From Chthonobacter albigriseus (GTDB lineage: Bacteria > Pseudomonadota > Alphaproteobacteria > Rhizobiales > Pleomorphomonadaceae), in NCBI RefSeq assembly GCF_013839445.1, contig NZ_JACDIT010000005.1, positions 248,001 to 312,000 of the forward strand: DNA of 64,000 bases, given 5' to 3'. The position numbers were made by a program, and so were the translations under genes. Position 1 is the first letter of the stretch. Every line of letters starts with the position of its first letter. Shown piece after piece: positions 43,455-52,265 of the stretch. Below the pieces are notes generated by a model. It did no database searches. It had not been told where the DNA came from and was given only the letters and a program-made list of their open reading frames with translations.

Positions 43455-43480
43455 ACGCCCCGGAGCGGGCTCCGGGGCGT
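43455..43480 (-). terminator. Terminator of the chemoreceptor gene
   Basis: A perfect 11-bp stem ACGCCCCGGAG (43455-43465) with CTCCGGGGCGT (43470-43480) is followed on the minus strand by TTCTTGTTCC. It lies 24 bases after the chemoreceptor stop. Confidence 0.8.
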
Positions 43481-43504
43481 CGGTCCAATGTGGGATCGTT
43501 CGTC

Positions 43505-45736
43505 TCAGGCAGCCTGGCGGACCCCGGAGAGCGCATCCAGTTCGGCCTCGGTGAAGCGCGCCTTGACCAGCTGGATGCCGGTGGTGCCGTCCTCGGTCCA
43601 CACCACCTTGCCGTTCACGGAGCGGCTCGGCAGGTCGAGCTTGAGGCTCGCGCCGACGGCGGCGGGACGGTCCAGGCGGACGCCCAGCCCTGCCACGGAG
43701 ATGTTCTCCAGCACGCAGGACTGCGGGCCCTGGCCGAAGTCGATGCGGACGCGGCTGCCGGCGACCGCCGTCCGGCTGTCGCCGCGACGGTCCGTCAGAT
43801 CGCGCAGCAAGCGGTCGACCTCGCTGTTGAGGCCGTTGACCTGGCCAACCAGAGTGCCGCTCAGGCGGTCCAGGGCGATGGCGGCCGCTTCGGTCTCGTT
43901 GGCGATCTTGGGCAGGACGGCGAGACCGGAGACGACCTCCTCGTTGGTGCCCGTGGCGCGCGACAGGCTGCCGTTGATTTCGGTGGTGGCGGCGTTCTGC
44001 TGTTCCACGGCGCCGGCGATGGAGGTTGCCAGCGACGAGATGCCGACGATCGCCTCGGTCACTTCGCCGACCGCATCCAGCACGTCGGTGGCCGCCTGCC
44101 GGATGTCCTCGACCTGGGATTCGATCTCCTCGGTGGCCTTGGAGGTCTGGTTGGCGAGCGCCTTGACCTCGGCTGCGACCACTGCGAAGCCGCGACCGGC
44201 CTCGCCGGCGCGCGCCGCTTCGATGGTGGCGTTGAGGGCGAGCAGGTTGGTCTGCTGGGCGATGGCCGAGATCAGCGCCGAGATCTCGCCGATCCGCGTC
44301 GACGTGTTGGCGAGCCGGTCGCCGACGGCGCGGGCTGCCTCGGCGCGGGTCCGCGCGACGTCGGCCTCGGCGGCCGAGCGGGCGGTCTGCGCGGAGATCT
44401 CCGCGATCGAGGAGGAGAGCTCGGTCACCGCCGCGACGACGATCGAGACGTCGCCGTTGGCGGCCTGCAGCTTGCGGAGGGAGACGTCGAGTTCGGTGTA
44501 GGTGCGGGCCGCGTTGCCGCTCACGACGGTCGACTGCTGCTTGAGCGACGTGGCGACCTCGGCGATGCCCTCGACCACCGCGCCGACCGACTTGCGCAGC
44601 TTGTCGGCGACGGCGGCGAGCGCCTTCTTCTCGCCGGCCAGCAGCTCGCGGCGGCGTTCCTCGCCGTTGGCCTCCTCCAGCTTCTCGATGGTGCGGTCGC
44701 GGAAATAGCCGACTGCGCGGGCGACCTTGGCGATCTCGTCCTTGCCGTCCGCGCCTTCGATGACGGCGTGGAGGTCGTCGTCCCCGAGCGCACGGATGCG
44801 GCGGTCGAGGCGATCGATGGAGCGCATGATGGAGACCGAAGCGGCCATGGCGGCGCCGATGGCGAGCGCGGCGACGCCGAGCGCCAGACCGAGCATGGTC
44901 CAGAGGCGGCTGCTGAAGCCGCCGATCCGGAGGTCGAGCAGGTGGTCGAGGTTGGCGGCAGACTTGGTCCAGAGGGCGTCGGCCGACTTGACCAGGGCGA
45001 CGCGGGCGGCCTTGAAGCCGTCGAGGTCGGTAGCGGCGCGCTGGGCGGGGTCGCGCAGGGTGCCGGCGACGGCCAGCGCCGTTTCGCGATAGGTCTTCGT
45101 CGCAGCGATCAGGTCGGCCACGGGGGCGGCGAGGTCGGCCTTCACGGATCCGTCGGGATTGCTGGCGGCGGCGGCGTCATAGGATGCCTGGATCGCGTTG
45201 GCGGCGCCTTCGATCTGGCCGAGCTCGATCATGTAGGCGGCCTTGGCGTCGTCGTCGAGCTCGGGCATCCCGGCCTGCGCGCGGGCCATCGCCTCCAGGG
45301 CGGTGGCGCGGCCGGCGATGTCCGGCAGGCGCATGATCACGATGTCCATGACATAGTAGCTGTCGAGATCCGGGTCGAGAATGAGGTTCGAGGCGTTGCC
45401 GATGGCGGTCGCCAGATCCCGGAAGGCGGCGGCGGTGGCGGCCGGATCGGAGCCGGCGGCGACGTCGGCGAGCTTGTCGCGAGCGCCCGCCACGTCGGGA
45501 GGGACGTCGACCAGACCAGTCAGGGTGGAAAGATCCGCCTTGTCGCCGATCGCTGTGGTCGCGAAGGAGACCTCGGCCGGCCAGGCGCTCCGCATCCAGG
45601 TGACGCCGCTCTGCTCGGCTGCCGCGAAATTGATGTCCTTGCGGCTCTGAGCGACAAAAAGCCAAGACATCATCACCAGCGGTACGATGAACAGCCCGGT
45701 GATCAGTAACAGTTTGGACCGGATGGTCAGCGACAT
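43505..45736 (-). CDS. Methyl-accepting chemotaxis protein with C-terminal PilZ domain
   Basis: A 743-residue chemoreceptor: TM1 at 10-28; a helical ligand domain (30-278) with [22 protein letters not shown]2 at about 279-303; HAMP to about 355; signalling domain with hairpin [48 protein letters not shown] (484-531); then a PilZ domain from about 649 with both binding motifs, RGDSR (R651, R655) and NISVAG (N678-G683). PilZ binds cyclic di-GMP, so this receptor probably ties chemotaxis to c-di-GMP. ATG 45736 follows GGGGGA inside a hairpin. The longer start at 45748 has no ribosome site. Confidence 0.93.
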   Translation of the reverse strand: MSLTIRSKLLLITGLFIVPLVMMSWLFVAQSRKDINFAAAEQSGVTWMRSAWPAEVSFATTAIGDKADLSTLTGLVDVPPDVAGARDKLADVAAGSDPAATAAAFRDLATAIGNASNLILDPDLDSYYVMDIVIMRLPDIAGRATALEAMARAQAGMPELDDDAKAAYMIELGQIEGAANAIQASYDAAAASNPDGSVKADLAAPVADLIAATKTYRETALAVAGTLRDPAQRAATDLDGFKAARVALVKSADALWTKSAANLDHLLDLRIGGFSSRLWTMLGLALGVAALAIGAAMAASVSIMRSIDRLDRRIRALGDDDLHAVIEGADGKDEIAKVARAVGYFRDRTIEKLEEANGEERRRELLAGEKKALAAVADKLRKSVGAVVEGIAEVATSLKQQSTVVSGNAARTYTELDVSLRKLQAANGDVSIVVAAVTELSSSIAEISAQTARSAAEADVARTRAEAARAVGDRLANTSTRIGEISALISAIAQQTNLLALNATIEAARAGEAGRGFAVVAAEVKALANQTSKATEEIESQVEDIRQAATDVLDAVGEVTEAIVGISSLATSIAGAVEQQNAATTEINGSLSRATGTNEEVVSGLAVLPKIANETEAAAIALDRLSGTLVGQVNGLNSEVDRLLRDLTDRRGDSRTAVAGSRVRIDFGQGPQSCVLENISVAGLGVRLDRPAAVGASLKLDLPSRSVNGKVVWTEDGTTGIQLVKARFTEAELDALSGVRQAA

Positions 45737-45739
45737 ACA

Positions 45740-45765
45740 TTCCCCCATGACTTTATGTGGGGGAA
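45740..45765 (-). promoter_or_regulatory. Hairpin burying the chemoreceptor ribosome site
   Basis: On the minus strand TTCCCCCA (45765-45758) and TGGGGGAA (45747-45740) make a perfect 8-bp stem with a 10-base loop. The 3' arm is the GGGGGAA ribosome site, five bases before ATG 45736. The hairpin would block initiation unless opened by heat, a ligand, an RNA or translation. Confidence 0.55.
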
Positions 45766-45971
45766 ATATGGGACGGGAGCTTTAAGGAAGCGTGTAGACT
45801 AAGGCTTCATCAAGTAAGTTCGCCGATTACTTACGCTTATGTATTCTAGTTCTAGCATGTTCTATCGTCATTTGTCGTATATATATCCGTAGTTTCACAC
45901 AAAAAGCCGCTCGATCGCGCAAAGACGGGTGATGGCGGCGGAGAGCCCGCTCGCCGCCCCGTTCTCACGCT
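45766..45971. other. AT-rich spacer upstream of the chemoreceptor
   Basis: Bases 45841-45900 are about 35% G+C by count, far below the chromosome. It has three TTCTA repeats near 45844-45874 (TTCTAGTTCTA, then TTCTA) and an imperfect dyad AAGTAA/TTACTT near 45812-45836. No gene is supported. It probably holds the chemoreceptor promoter. Confidence 0.5.
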
Positions 45972-46595
45972 TCAGGCCGGCGTCGTCTCGGCCCACCCGG
46001 GCATGCGCGGGCCGACGGTGTCGAGCCAAGCCGCCAGGTTCGGATGGCCGGCGCGCCAGCTCCCCTCGAAGCGGAAGTCGAGGTAGGCGAGGGCGGCGGC
46101 CACCGCGATCTCGCCGATGGTCAGCCGTTCCGCCGCGGGCAGGTTCGCCTCGAGATGATCCAGCCCGCGGTCCACCTTGCCCTGCTGGTGCCCGTCCCAC
46201 CTTGCGCTGCGCTCGCCCTCGCCGCGCAGGGTCGCCTCGTAGCGGCGCAGGATCGCCGCATCCATGATCCCGTCACCCAGCGCCTGCAGGGTCAGCGCCT
46301 CGAAGCGGGCCTTCGGTTCGGTCGGGATCACCTTGCCGCCGCCGGCGAGGTGGTCCAGGTACTCCACGATCACGCGGCTGTCGTAGAGCACGGTGCCGTC
46401 GGCGGTGACCAGCGTCGGAATCTTGCCGAGCGGGTTCTGCGTCCGCAGGCTGTCGGCCGGGTCGTTGGTGTCGGCGCGAACGATGTCGATCCGTCCGGTC
46501 AGCCCGCAGGCGGCGGCGGCCAGCTTGACCTTGCGGCCGAAGGGCGAGGCGGGCGAGGAACGCAGGGTCAGGTCGGTCATCGGCGCATGATCCAT
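45972..46595 (-). CDS. Glutathione S-transferase family protein
   Basis: A 207-residue GST: N-terminal thioredoxin fold with RSSPASPFGRKVKLAAAACGLTGRIDIV, the cis-Pro and ESR-like block NPLGKIPTLVTADGTVLYDSRVIVEYLDHLAGG, and a helical C-terminal domain with LTIGEIAVAAALAYLDFRFEG. The G-site Ser in SSPASPFGRK is the usual catalytic position. It starts at ATG 46595 overlapping the stop of the DUF1176 gene by one base (TGATG); ATG 46598 is also possible. Confidence 0.9.
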   Translation of the reverse strand: MDHAPMTDLTLRSSPASPFGRKVKLAAAACGLTGRIDIVRADTNDPADSLRTQNPLGKIPTLVTADGTVLYDSRVIVEYLDHLAGGGKVIPTEPKARFEALTLQALGDGIMDAAILRRYEATLRGEGERSARWDGHQQGKVDRGLDHLEANLPAAERLTIGEIAVAAALAYLDFRFEGSWRAGHPNLAAWLDTVGPRMPGWAETTPA

Positions 46596-47671
46596 CATTG
46601 GCTTCCCGGGCCGGGATAGATTTCCGGCCAGGAAGCAGGGTCGCGAGGGGCGTTGCAGGATTCGTGGGCTCGGAAGGAGACGAGCTTGAAGGCGAACTGG
46701 TCCCAGGTCCAGCTTCCGGTGGTGCCGCAACCCGCGGCTTCACCGAGTTTGGTGGCGGAGAGGGTTCGGCTGTCCTCGTTCCAGGCCACGTCCTCCAGCG
46801 TCTCCGTTCCCATCCAACCGAAACGCGACGACCAGGTCGCCCAGACCAGCAGGTCGACGCCGCCGATCTCGCCGCTCTCCACCCGGTAGAGCCGCCAGTT
46901 CACGCGTTCCTTGGCGCGGAAGCAGGGCAGGGCGTAGAGCATGGCGGTGTCGGAGAGGATGCCGACGATCGGCTCGATCCCTGAGAAGGCCGGGGTGTCG
47001 GGCTCCTCGCAGTCTGAGCCGAGGTGCATCTCGATCACGCTTGGCGGTACGCCCTGCATGGCGACCATCGCCTGCTTGTCGACCTCCGGCGCCGGCGGCA
47101 GGTCCTCCGGCGGACCGGCCCTGCGGTCGCCGACCACGAACTTCTGCCGGCGATCGACCTCGAGCAAGGCCTGGCGCAGGCCGTCGAGTTGGAAGCGGTC
47201 GGTATGGGGTGCGCCCGATATGTCGATGTAGGAGAGCCGCATCGTCTCGCTCGCCTGCAGGTCGACCATCAGCCGGTCGAGGGCGAACTGGGACAGGATG
47301 AAGAAGTCGCGCACCGTCACGAAGGGTGCGTAGTCCGATTCAGGGCGGAGCGTGATGGCGATGCCGCCGTCCGCAGCCAGCGAGATCGGCCGGTTGCGGT
47401 CGGCGAGATTCTGAACCGTGCTGATCGCGATCGACCAGCGGGAGCGCCGCTCCGGGCTGCGGCGGAACTGCAGGACGCTCGCTGTTTCGCCGTCGGCATC
47501 CTTGGCGGTCAGAAAGGCGACGCAGTTGAGATCGGGATCGCAGGCGACCTCCGCGTTGCCGAAGCGCTGCGTCGCAGGCGCCTGGGCGAGCGCGGGGAGC
47601 GCGAGAAACATCGTCGCGGCGACGACCAGCGCCGGCCAGGTCCACGGCGTCGTCCGGTTCAAGTGCGCCAT
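46595..47671 (-). CDS. DUF1176 secreted protein
   Basis: A 358-residue protein with a Sec signal (TTPWTWPALVVAATMFLALPALAQ) and the DUF1176 pattern: CEEPDTPAF, YALPCFRAKERVNWRLYRVESG, LGEAAGCGTTGSWTWDQFAFKLVSFRAHESCNAP and WPEIYPG at the end. Several Cys suggest disulphides in the periplasm. Its function is not known. The start at 47671 (MAHLNRTT) gives a clean signal peptide. It overlaps the GST gene and lies 44 bases after RNase T2. Confidence 0.82.
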   Translation of the reverse strand: MAHLNRTTPWTWPALVVAATMFLALPALAQAPATQRFGNAEVACDPDLNCVAFLTAKDADGETASVLQFRRSPERRSRWSIAISTVQNLADRNRPISLAADGGIAITLRPESDYAPFVTVRDFFILSQFALDRLMVDLQASETMRLSYIDISGAPHTDRFQLDGLRQALLEVDRRQKFVVGDRRAGPPEDLPPAPEVDKQAMVAMQGVPPSVIEMHLGSDCEEPDTPAFSGIEPIVGILSDTAMLYALPCFRAKERVNWRLYRVESGEIGGVDLLVWATWSSRFGWMGTETLEDVAWNEDSRTLSATKLGEAAGCGTTGSWTWDQFAFKLVSFRAHESCNAPRDPASWPEIYPGPGSQ

Positions 47672-47715
47672 CTCGGTCGTCTCCTCTCCTGCCCAACTTC
47701 CCATGCATATAGGCG

Positions 47716-48354
47716 TCATCGGACGGGAGGCATCACGACCGACGACCGGTCGCAGTCGCGCCGGTCAATTTCCTCGCAGGAACGGAACTCCAGATCGCGG
47801 GAGAAGCAGATCCGCACCTCCCGCAGGCGACGGCGGTCGCAGGTGACGGCGATGCCGGCTGCGGGGATCGTCGGGTTGGCGGCGCGGAAGGCCGCCTCCA
47901 CGGCGGTCGGCGACACCGTGACGTAGCGGTCCAGCCGGCGCAGGGCGGGCGGGATGGTCACCGCTTCGCGCGCCCGGCGCAGCTCCTCGAAGTATTCGGC
48001 CGGCGAGAAGCCCGAGCAACTGCCGTGCTTGCGCCACTGGTGGCGAACCAGGCCGTCGCTCGGCATGAGGTCGTCGACGCCGTCGACGTCCCGTCGCGAC
48101 GGCCTGTCCCAGTCACTGTCGCAGAACTCCGGCCAGCCCCGCTCGTACTGCGGCCAGAAGCCGTGCACGGTAAAGGCGTAGGGGCGCGACCCCGTGCACT
48201 CCGGGTCGTCGCTGTCGCCTTCCGCCTCGCAGTAGCTCGGCGACCAGGAGAGCGAGAGGACGAAGAAGTCGAAGTCGCCCGGCGTGTCCGCAGCGGCCGG
48301 TTGGGATGCCGCGATCAGGAACGCCGCCGCGAACGCGGCCGCCGCTCGCCTCAC
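47716..48354 (-). CDS. Secreted RNase T2 family ribonuclease
   Basis: RNase T2 enzymes cleave RNA through a 2',3'-cyclic phosphate in the periplasm or outside the cell. The 212-residue form from GTG 48354 has a Sec signal peptide (AAAFAAAFLIAASQPAAA), active-site block I FTVHGFWPQ with His64, and block II HQWRKHGSC with His105, Lys109 and His110. Six further Cys suit the family's disulphides. The start overlaps the stop of the upstream gene (GTGA), making it part of a run of secreted-protein genes. Confidence 0.93.
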   Translation of the reverse strand: MRRAAAAFAAAFLIAASQPAAADTPGDFDFFVLSLSWSPSYCEAEGDSDDPECTGSRPYAFTVHGFWPQYERGWPEFCDSDWDRPSRRDVDGVDDLMPSDGLVRHQWRKHGSCSGFSPAEYFEELRRAREAVTIPPALRRLDRYVTVSPTAVEAAFRAANPTIPAAGIAVTCDRRRLREVRICFSRDLEFRSCEEIDRRDCDRSSVVMPPVR

Positions 48355-48764
48355 CGCAGCACCCGGCAATCCGCGTCATAGACCTTGTAGTAGTCCTGGC
48401 TCGGCAGGCAGACGTCGAGACCCCAGGAGAGGCCGACGAAGCCGCCGCGCTGGCTGATCACGTAGTAGACGTGCTCCGTGCGGCCGTTGTCGAGCTGGGC
48501 ACGGGCCTGGCAGTGGCGGTGCTCGATCAGGCTCATGCCTTTGGTGGTGGCGTAGCGCTGGCGGATGTGCGTCACCCCGGCGATCCGCTTGCCGTCCTGC
48601 CAGGTGTTCGCCTCGGCCCAGTTCTGCCGGGCGATCACGGCGGACACCACCGACGGCGCGTCGCAGAGCGGGATGGCGCCGGGTCCGCGCGGGTCGGGCA
48701 GTTCGCCGGCCATCGCGAGCGCAGGGGCGAGAAAAGCGGCAAGGGCGAGAATCGCAAGGCGCAT
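48351..48764 (-). CDS. Small secreted protein of unknown function
   Basis: A 137-residue protein with a signal peptide (MRLAILALAAFLAPALAMAG) and a compact domain holding five Cys: LCDAPSVVSAVIARQNWAEANTWQDGKRIAGVTHIRQRYATTKGMSLIEHRHCQARAQL, then YYVISQRGGFVGLSWGLDVCLPSQDYYKVYDADCRVL. It resembles small cysteine-stabilised proteins common near RNase T2 and DUF1176 genes; the function is not known. Its stop overlaps the RNase T2 start (GTGA), pointing to co-translation. ATG 48764 follows AGGTG. Confidence 0.75.
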   Translation of the reverse strand: MRLAILALAAFLAPALAMAGELPDPRGPGAIPLCDAPSVVSAVIARQNWAEANTWQDGKRIAGVTHIRQRYATTKGMSLIEHRHCQARAQLDNGRTEHVYYVISQRGGFVGLSWGLDVCLPSQDYYKVYDADCRVLR

Positions 48765-48882
48765 GAGACACCTGAAGCTGAACGGGGCGATCACGATGAC
48801 CGAGCAGGACGCGGCCGGTCAAGCGGTACCGCCGCGGGATGCATGGCGGGGTAAACGCCCGGTGCTCCGGATGTCGACGGTG

Positions 48883-49731
48883 TCATTCTCCCACCAGCCA
48901 ATCCACGCGGCCACCCGCACCGGGGCCGGCGGCAAGGCGTTCCGTCAAGTGAGGCATCGCCGCTGCGGCCTCCTCGGCCAGTTTCCAGGGCGGGTTCACC
49001 ACCAGCATGCCCGCGCCGGCGAGCGGTCCCTCGCCGCCCGGCGTCCGGACCCACTGCTCGATGCGGAGCACGCGGCGGATGCCGCTGTTCTCGACCGCGT
49101 AGTGGAAGGCGCCGACGTCCGCACGGTGCTTGATCGGATACCACGCGAGCACGGTGCCGGTCTGGAAGCGCTTGTCGGCCTCGCCCAGGGCGCGGGCGAT
49201 CCTGTCGAACTCGCCGGCCTCTTCGAACGGCGGGTCGATGATCGTCAGGCCGCGCCGCTCCTGCGGCGGCAGCTGGCTGCGGACCGTGATCCAGCCGTCC
49301 TCCGCGGTGACGCGGACCCGTCGGTCGGTGGCGAACTGGGCCGCCAGCTGGCGGGAGTCCTCCGGGTGCAGCTCGTTGAAGACGAAGCGGTCCTGCAGGC
49401 GGCCCATGGTCGTGGCGATCATCGGCGAACCTGGATAGACCAGGATATCGCGGCCGCCGTTCACGCGCTCCAGCACGTCACGATACGGGGCCAGAAAGGC
49501 GTCGAGCGGCGGCGGCAGGTCGATCCCGGTCAGTCGACCGATGCCACCCTGCCACTCGCCGGTGCGCAGCGCCTCGTCGGAGGCGAGGTCGTAGAGCCCG
49601 ACGCCGGCGTGGCTGTCGATCACGCGGAAGGCGGCGTCCTTCCGGCGGAGATGGTCCAGGATCCGCGCAAGCACGGCATGCTTCAGGACGTCGGCGAAGT
49701 TTCCGGCGTGGAAGGCGTGGCGGTAGTTCAT
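48883..49731 (-). CDS. rlmJ: RlmJ, 23S rRNA A2030 N6-methyltransferase
   Basis: RlmJ methylates N6 of adenine 2030 in 23S rRNA. The 282-residue protein begins MNYRHAFHAGNFADVLKHAVLARILDHLRRKDAAFRVIDSHAGVGLYDL, the family signature, has the SAM loop there and the catalytic block LTIIDPPFE, and VLAWYPIKHRADVGAF near the end. ATG 49731 is preferred to the longer frame start at 49767. It stands between the secreted-protein set and the glycosylation region. Confidence 0.95.
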   Translation of the reverse strand: MNYRHAFHAGNFADVLKHAVLARILDHLRRKDAAFRVIDSHAGVGLYDLASDEALRTGEWQGGIGRLTGIDLPPPLDAFLAPYRDVLERVNGGRDILVYPGSPMIATTMGRLQDRFVFNELHPEDSRQLAAQFATDRRVRVTAEDGWITVRSQLPPQERRGLTIIDPPFEEAGEFDRIARALGEADKRFQTGTVLAWYPIKHRADVGAFHYAVENSGIRRVLRIEQWVRTPGGEGPLAGAGMLVVNPPWKLAEEAAAAMPHLTERLAAGPGAGGRVDWLVGE

Positions 49732-49785
49732 GGCGCGGACATTGGCCGAGGCCGCCGCGCGGGGCAAGGGCGGCTGGCGTCGCCG

Positions 49786-51357
49786 TCACTCGAACTTCAG
49801 GATGTCGTAGGTCTCGTCCGTCAAGGTCGGAACGGCCGCTTCAAGACGGGTTGTCCGTCGCGCGAGCTCCGCCAGGCTTTCCTTGTCGAAGGCGAACGTA
49901 ACCGGAGTCATGTTCGGGACCTTTTCGCGGTAGTTCTCCACTCCGCGGGGATCCTCCAGGTCGAGTTTGGCAGACACAACAAGGACGATCGGGTGGCCGG
50001 TTTCCTTGTGCAGGCGGTCTGCCGTATCGAGCAGGTCGCGCAACGCATAGTCGACCTTCATGTTGCTTGAGGCAAAGATCGAGACGGTGCCGAACCGCTC
50101 CTCGCGAGTCAGGTAGAGCCGGTTCGGGCAATAGTAGGGAACGCTCTCCAGAAGCCATTGAGGTTCGGCGAGGAGGATCGCGTCCTTGAGGTCCGGCCGG
50201 GATGACAGGGTTTCGCAGAGCCGGGGCGCCATCGTGAACGGGGCATCGATCATGGTCTTGACCGTCGGCCCTCCGGTCACGACCACGGCGGCCATGGTGG
50301 TGAGCAGGGGCCATTCGCCCGCCATCCGGTGGATGCCCTGTCCCGGGTGGCGGTCACCGGCGATCCAGTAGAGGGCGACCGCCGCTGCGATCAGCATCGA
50401 CTGGTGCCGGTACCAACCGGGATAGACGGCCGCGAACAAGGCGACGAGGATCAGAGTCACGACCCCGAGCGCCATGGCCAGCAGGGGTTCGCGCCGCAGG
50501 CCGGCGATCATCAGCACCATGAGGATCGACGTCGTCCAGCCCGGCAGCAGGTCGTTGACGATGACTGTAAACAGTTCACCCGGGTTCGCGATGCCCTTGG
50601 CGAGGCTCCAGGCGATGCTTTCGTGTCGGATGGTGAAGAGATCCTGGGTCGGTGGGTAGACCGTGATCGCGCAGAGCGCGATGCCGGCGAGCGCCGCCGC
50701 GGCGACGGCGAGCACGACCGGGGATTTGGCGAGCGTCAACCAGTCGGCGAGCCGTGCCCGATCGGGCAGCAGGGCGCCGGCCCAGACCAGCCCGAGCACC
50801 GGCACCAGCGCCGCGCCCGGCACGTTGGCGTTCGGCAGCAGGAACAGCACAAGCGCTATCCAGGGCGCGTTGCGGCGCGGCTCGCGCATCAGGGCGGCGA
50901 AGCAGAGGATCAGCAGGAAGGCGATGCCGTAGTTCCGCGCGATCACGCCAAAATGGATCAGCACCACCTGGGAGAAGACGATCGCGGCGCGCAGCGGCAG
51001 GCTGAACGGTGCCCTGAACACGATCAGCGCCGCCGAGGCGATGGCGACCAGGGCGGCTACCGCCGGCAGCGCCAGCGGCGACCCACTGACGGCGTAGCCG
51101 AGCTTCAGGAGCGCGTACCAGAGCAGCGGGTGCCCCTCCGGCCGGATGCCGGCGAAGAGCTCGGAGAGGCTCCCCGCCTCCATCACGATCGACAGTGCGC
51201 GGACCTCGTCGCGCCAGGGCGTGTGGGTCCACGCCAGCAGGGCGAACAGCGCCAGCCAGAGGCCGAAGACGACGAGCGAACCGATGTCGGACCTCGCCAG
51301 CCGCTCGGACGGCGAGGCGCTGCCGCGCGGCTGTACCATCATCGTTTCGATTTGCAC
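49786..51357 (-). CDS. GT-C-fold membrane glycosyltransferase-like protein
   Basis: A 523-residue membrane protein with about ten TM segments and a GT-C loop: TPWRDEVRALSIVMEAGSLSELFAGIRPEGHPLLWYALLKLG holds the acidic pair DE expected for the catalytic motif and HPLLWY common in polyprenyl-phosphate-sugar transferases. The last 150 residues are soluble and probably periplasmic. It likely adds a sugar from a lipid-linked donor to an envelope glycan; the donor is unknown. It is divergent from the GT2 gene. Confidence 0.75.
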   Translation of the reverse strand: MQIETMMVQPRGSASPSERLARSDIGSLVVFGLWLALFALLAWTHTPWRDEVRALSIVMEAGSLSELFAGIRPEGHPLLWYALLKLGYAVSGSPLALPAVAALVAIASAALIVFRAPFSLPLRAAIVFSQVVLIHFGVIARNYGIAFLLILCFAALMREPRRNAPWIALVLFLLPNANVPGAALVPVLGLVWAGALLPDRARLADWLTLAKSPVVLAVAAAALAGIALCAITVYPPTQDLFTIRHESIAWSLAKGIANPGELFTVIVNDLLPGWTTSILMVLMIAGLRREPLLAMALGVVTLILVALFAAVYPGWYRHQSMLIAAAVALYWIAGDRHPGQGIHRMAGEWPLLTTMAAVVVTGGPTVKTMIDAPFTMAPRLCETLSSRPDLKDAILLAEPQWLLESVPYYCPNRLYLTREERFGTVSIFASSNMKVDYALRDLLDTADRLHKETGHPIVLVVSAKLDLEDPRGVENYREKVPNMTPVTFAFDKESLAELARRTTRLEAAVPTLTDETYDILKFE

Positions 51358-51476
51358 GATGTATCCTTGGCGCCGTTACTGTGGATCTACACGTCACCGG
51401 CAATGTTCCGTAAATCTCTTAAGACTATGTTCCCGGTGTAATTGTGTTCGATCACATGGTGTGCGGGAGTCTTGAC

Positions 51477-52265
51477 ATGATCGACGGTAAGCGGGTCTGC
51501 GTGGTGCTTCCGGCCTACAACGCCGAGAAGACGCTGGAGCAGACGGTCCGGGAAATTCCCCGCGATATCGTCGACGACGTGATCCTCACGGACGACTGCA
51601 GCAAGGACGGCACGGTGGCGCTCGCGGAGCGGCTCGGCATCCACACCATCCGGCACGAGAAGAACCGCGGCTACGGCGGTAACCAGAAGACCTGCTACGC
51701 CGCGGCCCTCAATCGCGGCGCCGACATCGTGGTGATGCTGCACCCGGACTACCAGTATTCGCCCCGGCTGGTCGGGGCCATGGCGGCGATGATCGCCTCC
51801 GGCCACTACGACGTGATGCTCGGCTCGCGCATCCTCGGCGCCGGCGCCCGCAAGGGCGGCATGCCCGCCTACAAGTACGTCGCCAACCGCTTCCTCACCG
51901 CCTTCCAGAACCTGATGCTCGGGCTGAAGCTGTCGGAGTATCATACCGGCTACCGCGCCTGGAGCCGCGAGGTGCTGGAGACGCTGCCGCTGGAGCGCTG
52001 CTCGGAAGATTTCGTGTTCGACAACCAGATGCTGGCGCTCGCCGCGGCGCAGTCGTTCCGGATCGGCGAGATCTCCTGCCCGACGCGCTACTTCCCGGAG
52101 GCGTCGTCGATCAACTTCCGCCGCAGCTGCGTCTACGGGCTCGGCGTGATGTCCACGTCGCTCGCCTTCCTCGCCGACCGGCTCGGCTTCGAGACGAGCC
52201 TCTTCAGCGAGCCGCCGGCTTCGTTGCCGCAGGCGCGCCCGCGCAGCTACCGCGAGGCGCTGTGA
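51477..52265 (+). CDS. GT2 family glycosyltransferase
   Basis: A 262-residue cytoplasmic GT2 enzyme: VCVVLPAYNAEKTLEQTVREIP, LTDDCSKDGTVALAERLGI with the nucleotide Asp, the DxD-like region ADIVVMLHPDYQYSPRL, and the acceptor part EDFVFDNQMLALAA. Sequence order resembles dolichyl-phosphate-sugar synthases and DPM1-like enzymes without C-terminal TM. ATG 51477 follows GGGAG. The stop overlaps the VTT gene (GTGA). It probably makes a polyprenyl-phosphate sugar for the GT-C proteins nearby. Confidence 0.85.
   Translation: MIDGKRVCVVLPAYNAEKTLEQTVREIPRDIVDDVILTDDCSKDGTVALAERLGIHTIRHEKNRGYGGNQKTCYAAALNRGADIVVMLHPDYQYSPRLVGAMAAMIASGHYDVMLGSRILGAGARKGGMPAYKYVANRFLTAFQNLMLGLKLSEYHTGYRAWSREVLETLPLERCSEDFVFDNQMLALAAAQSFRIGEISCPTRYFPEASSINFRRSCVYGLGVMSTSLAFLADRLGFETSLFSEPPASLPQARPRSYREAL

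Noticed and set aside
43490-45709. 739-codon open frame opposite the chemoreceptor
   Set aside because: Gly/Asp/Val/Arg-rich antisense shadow; the chemoreceptor has all its domains.
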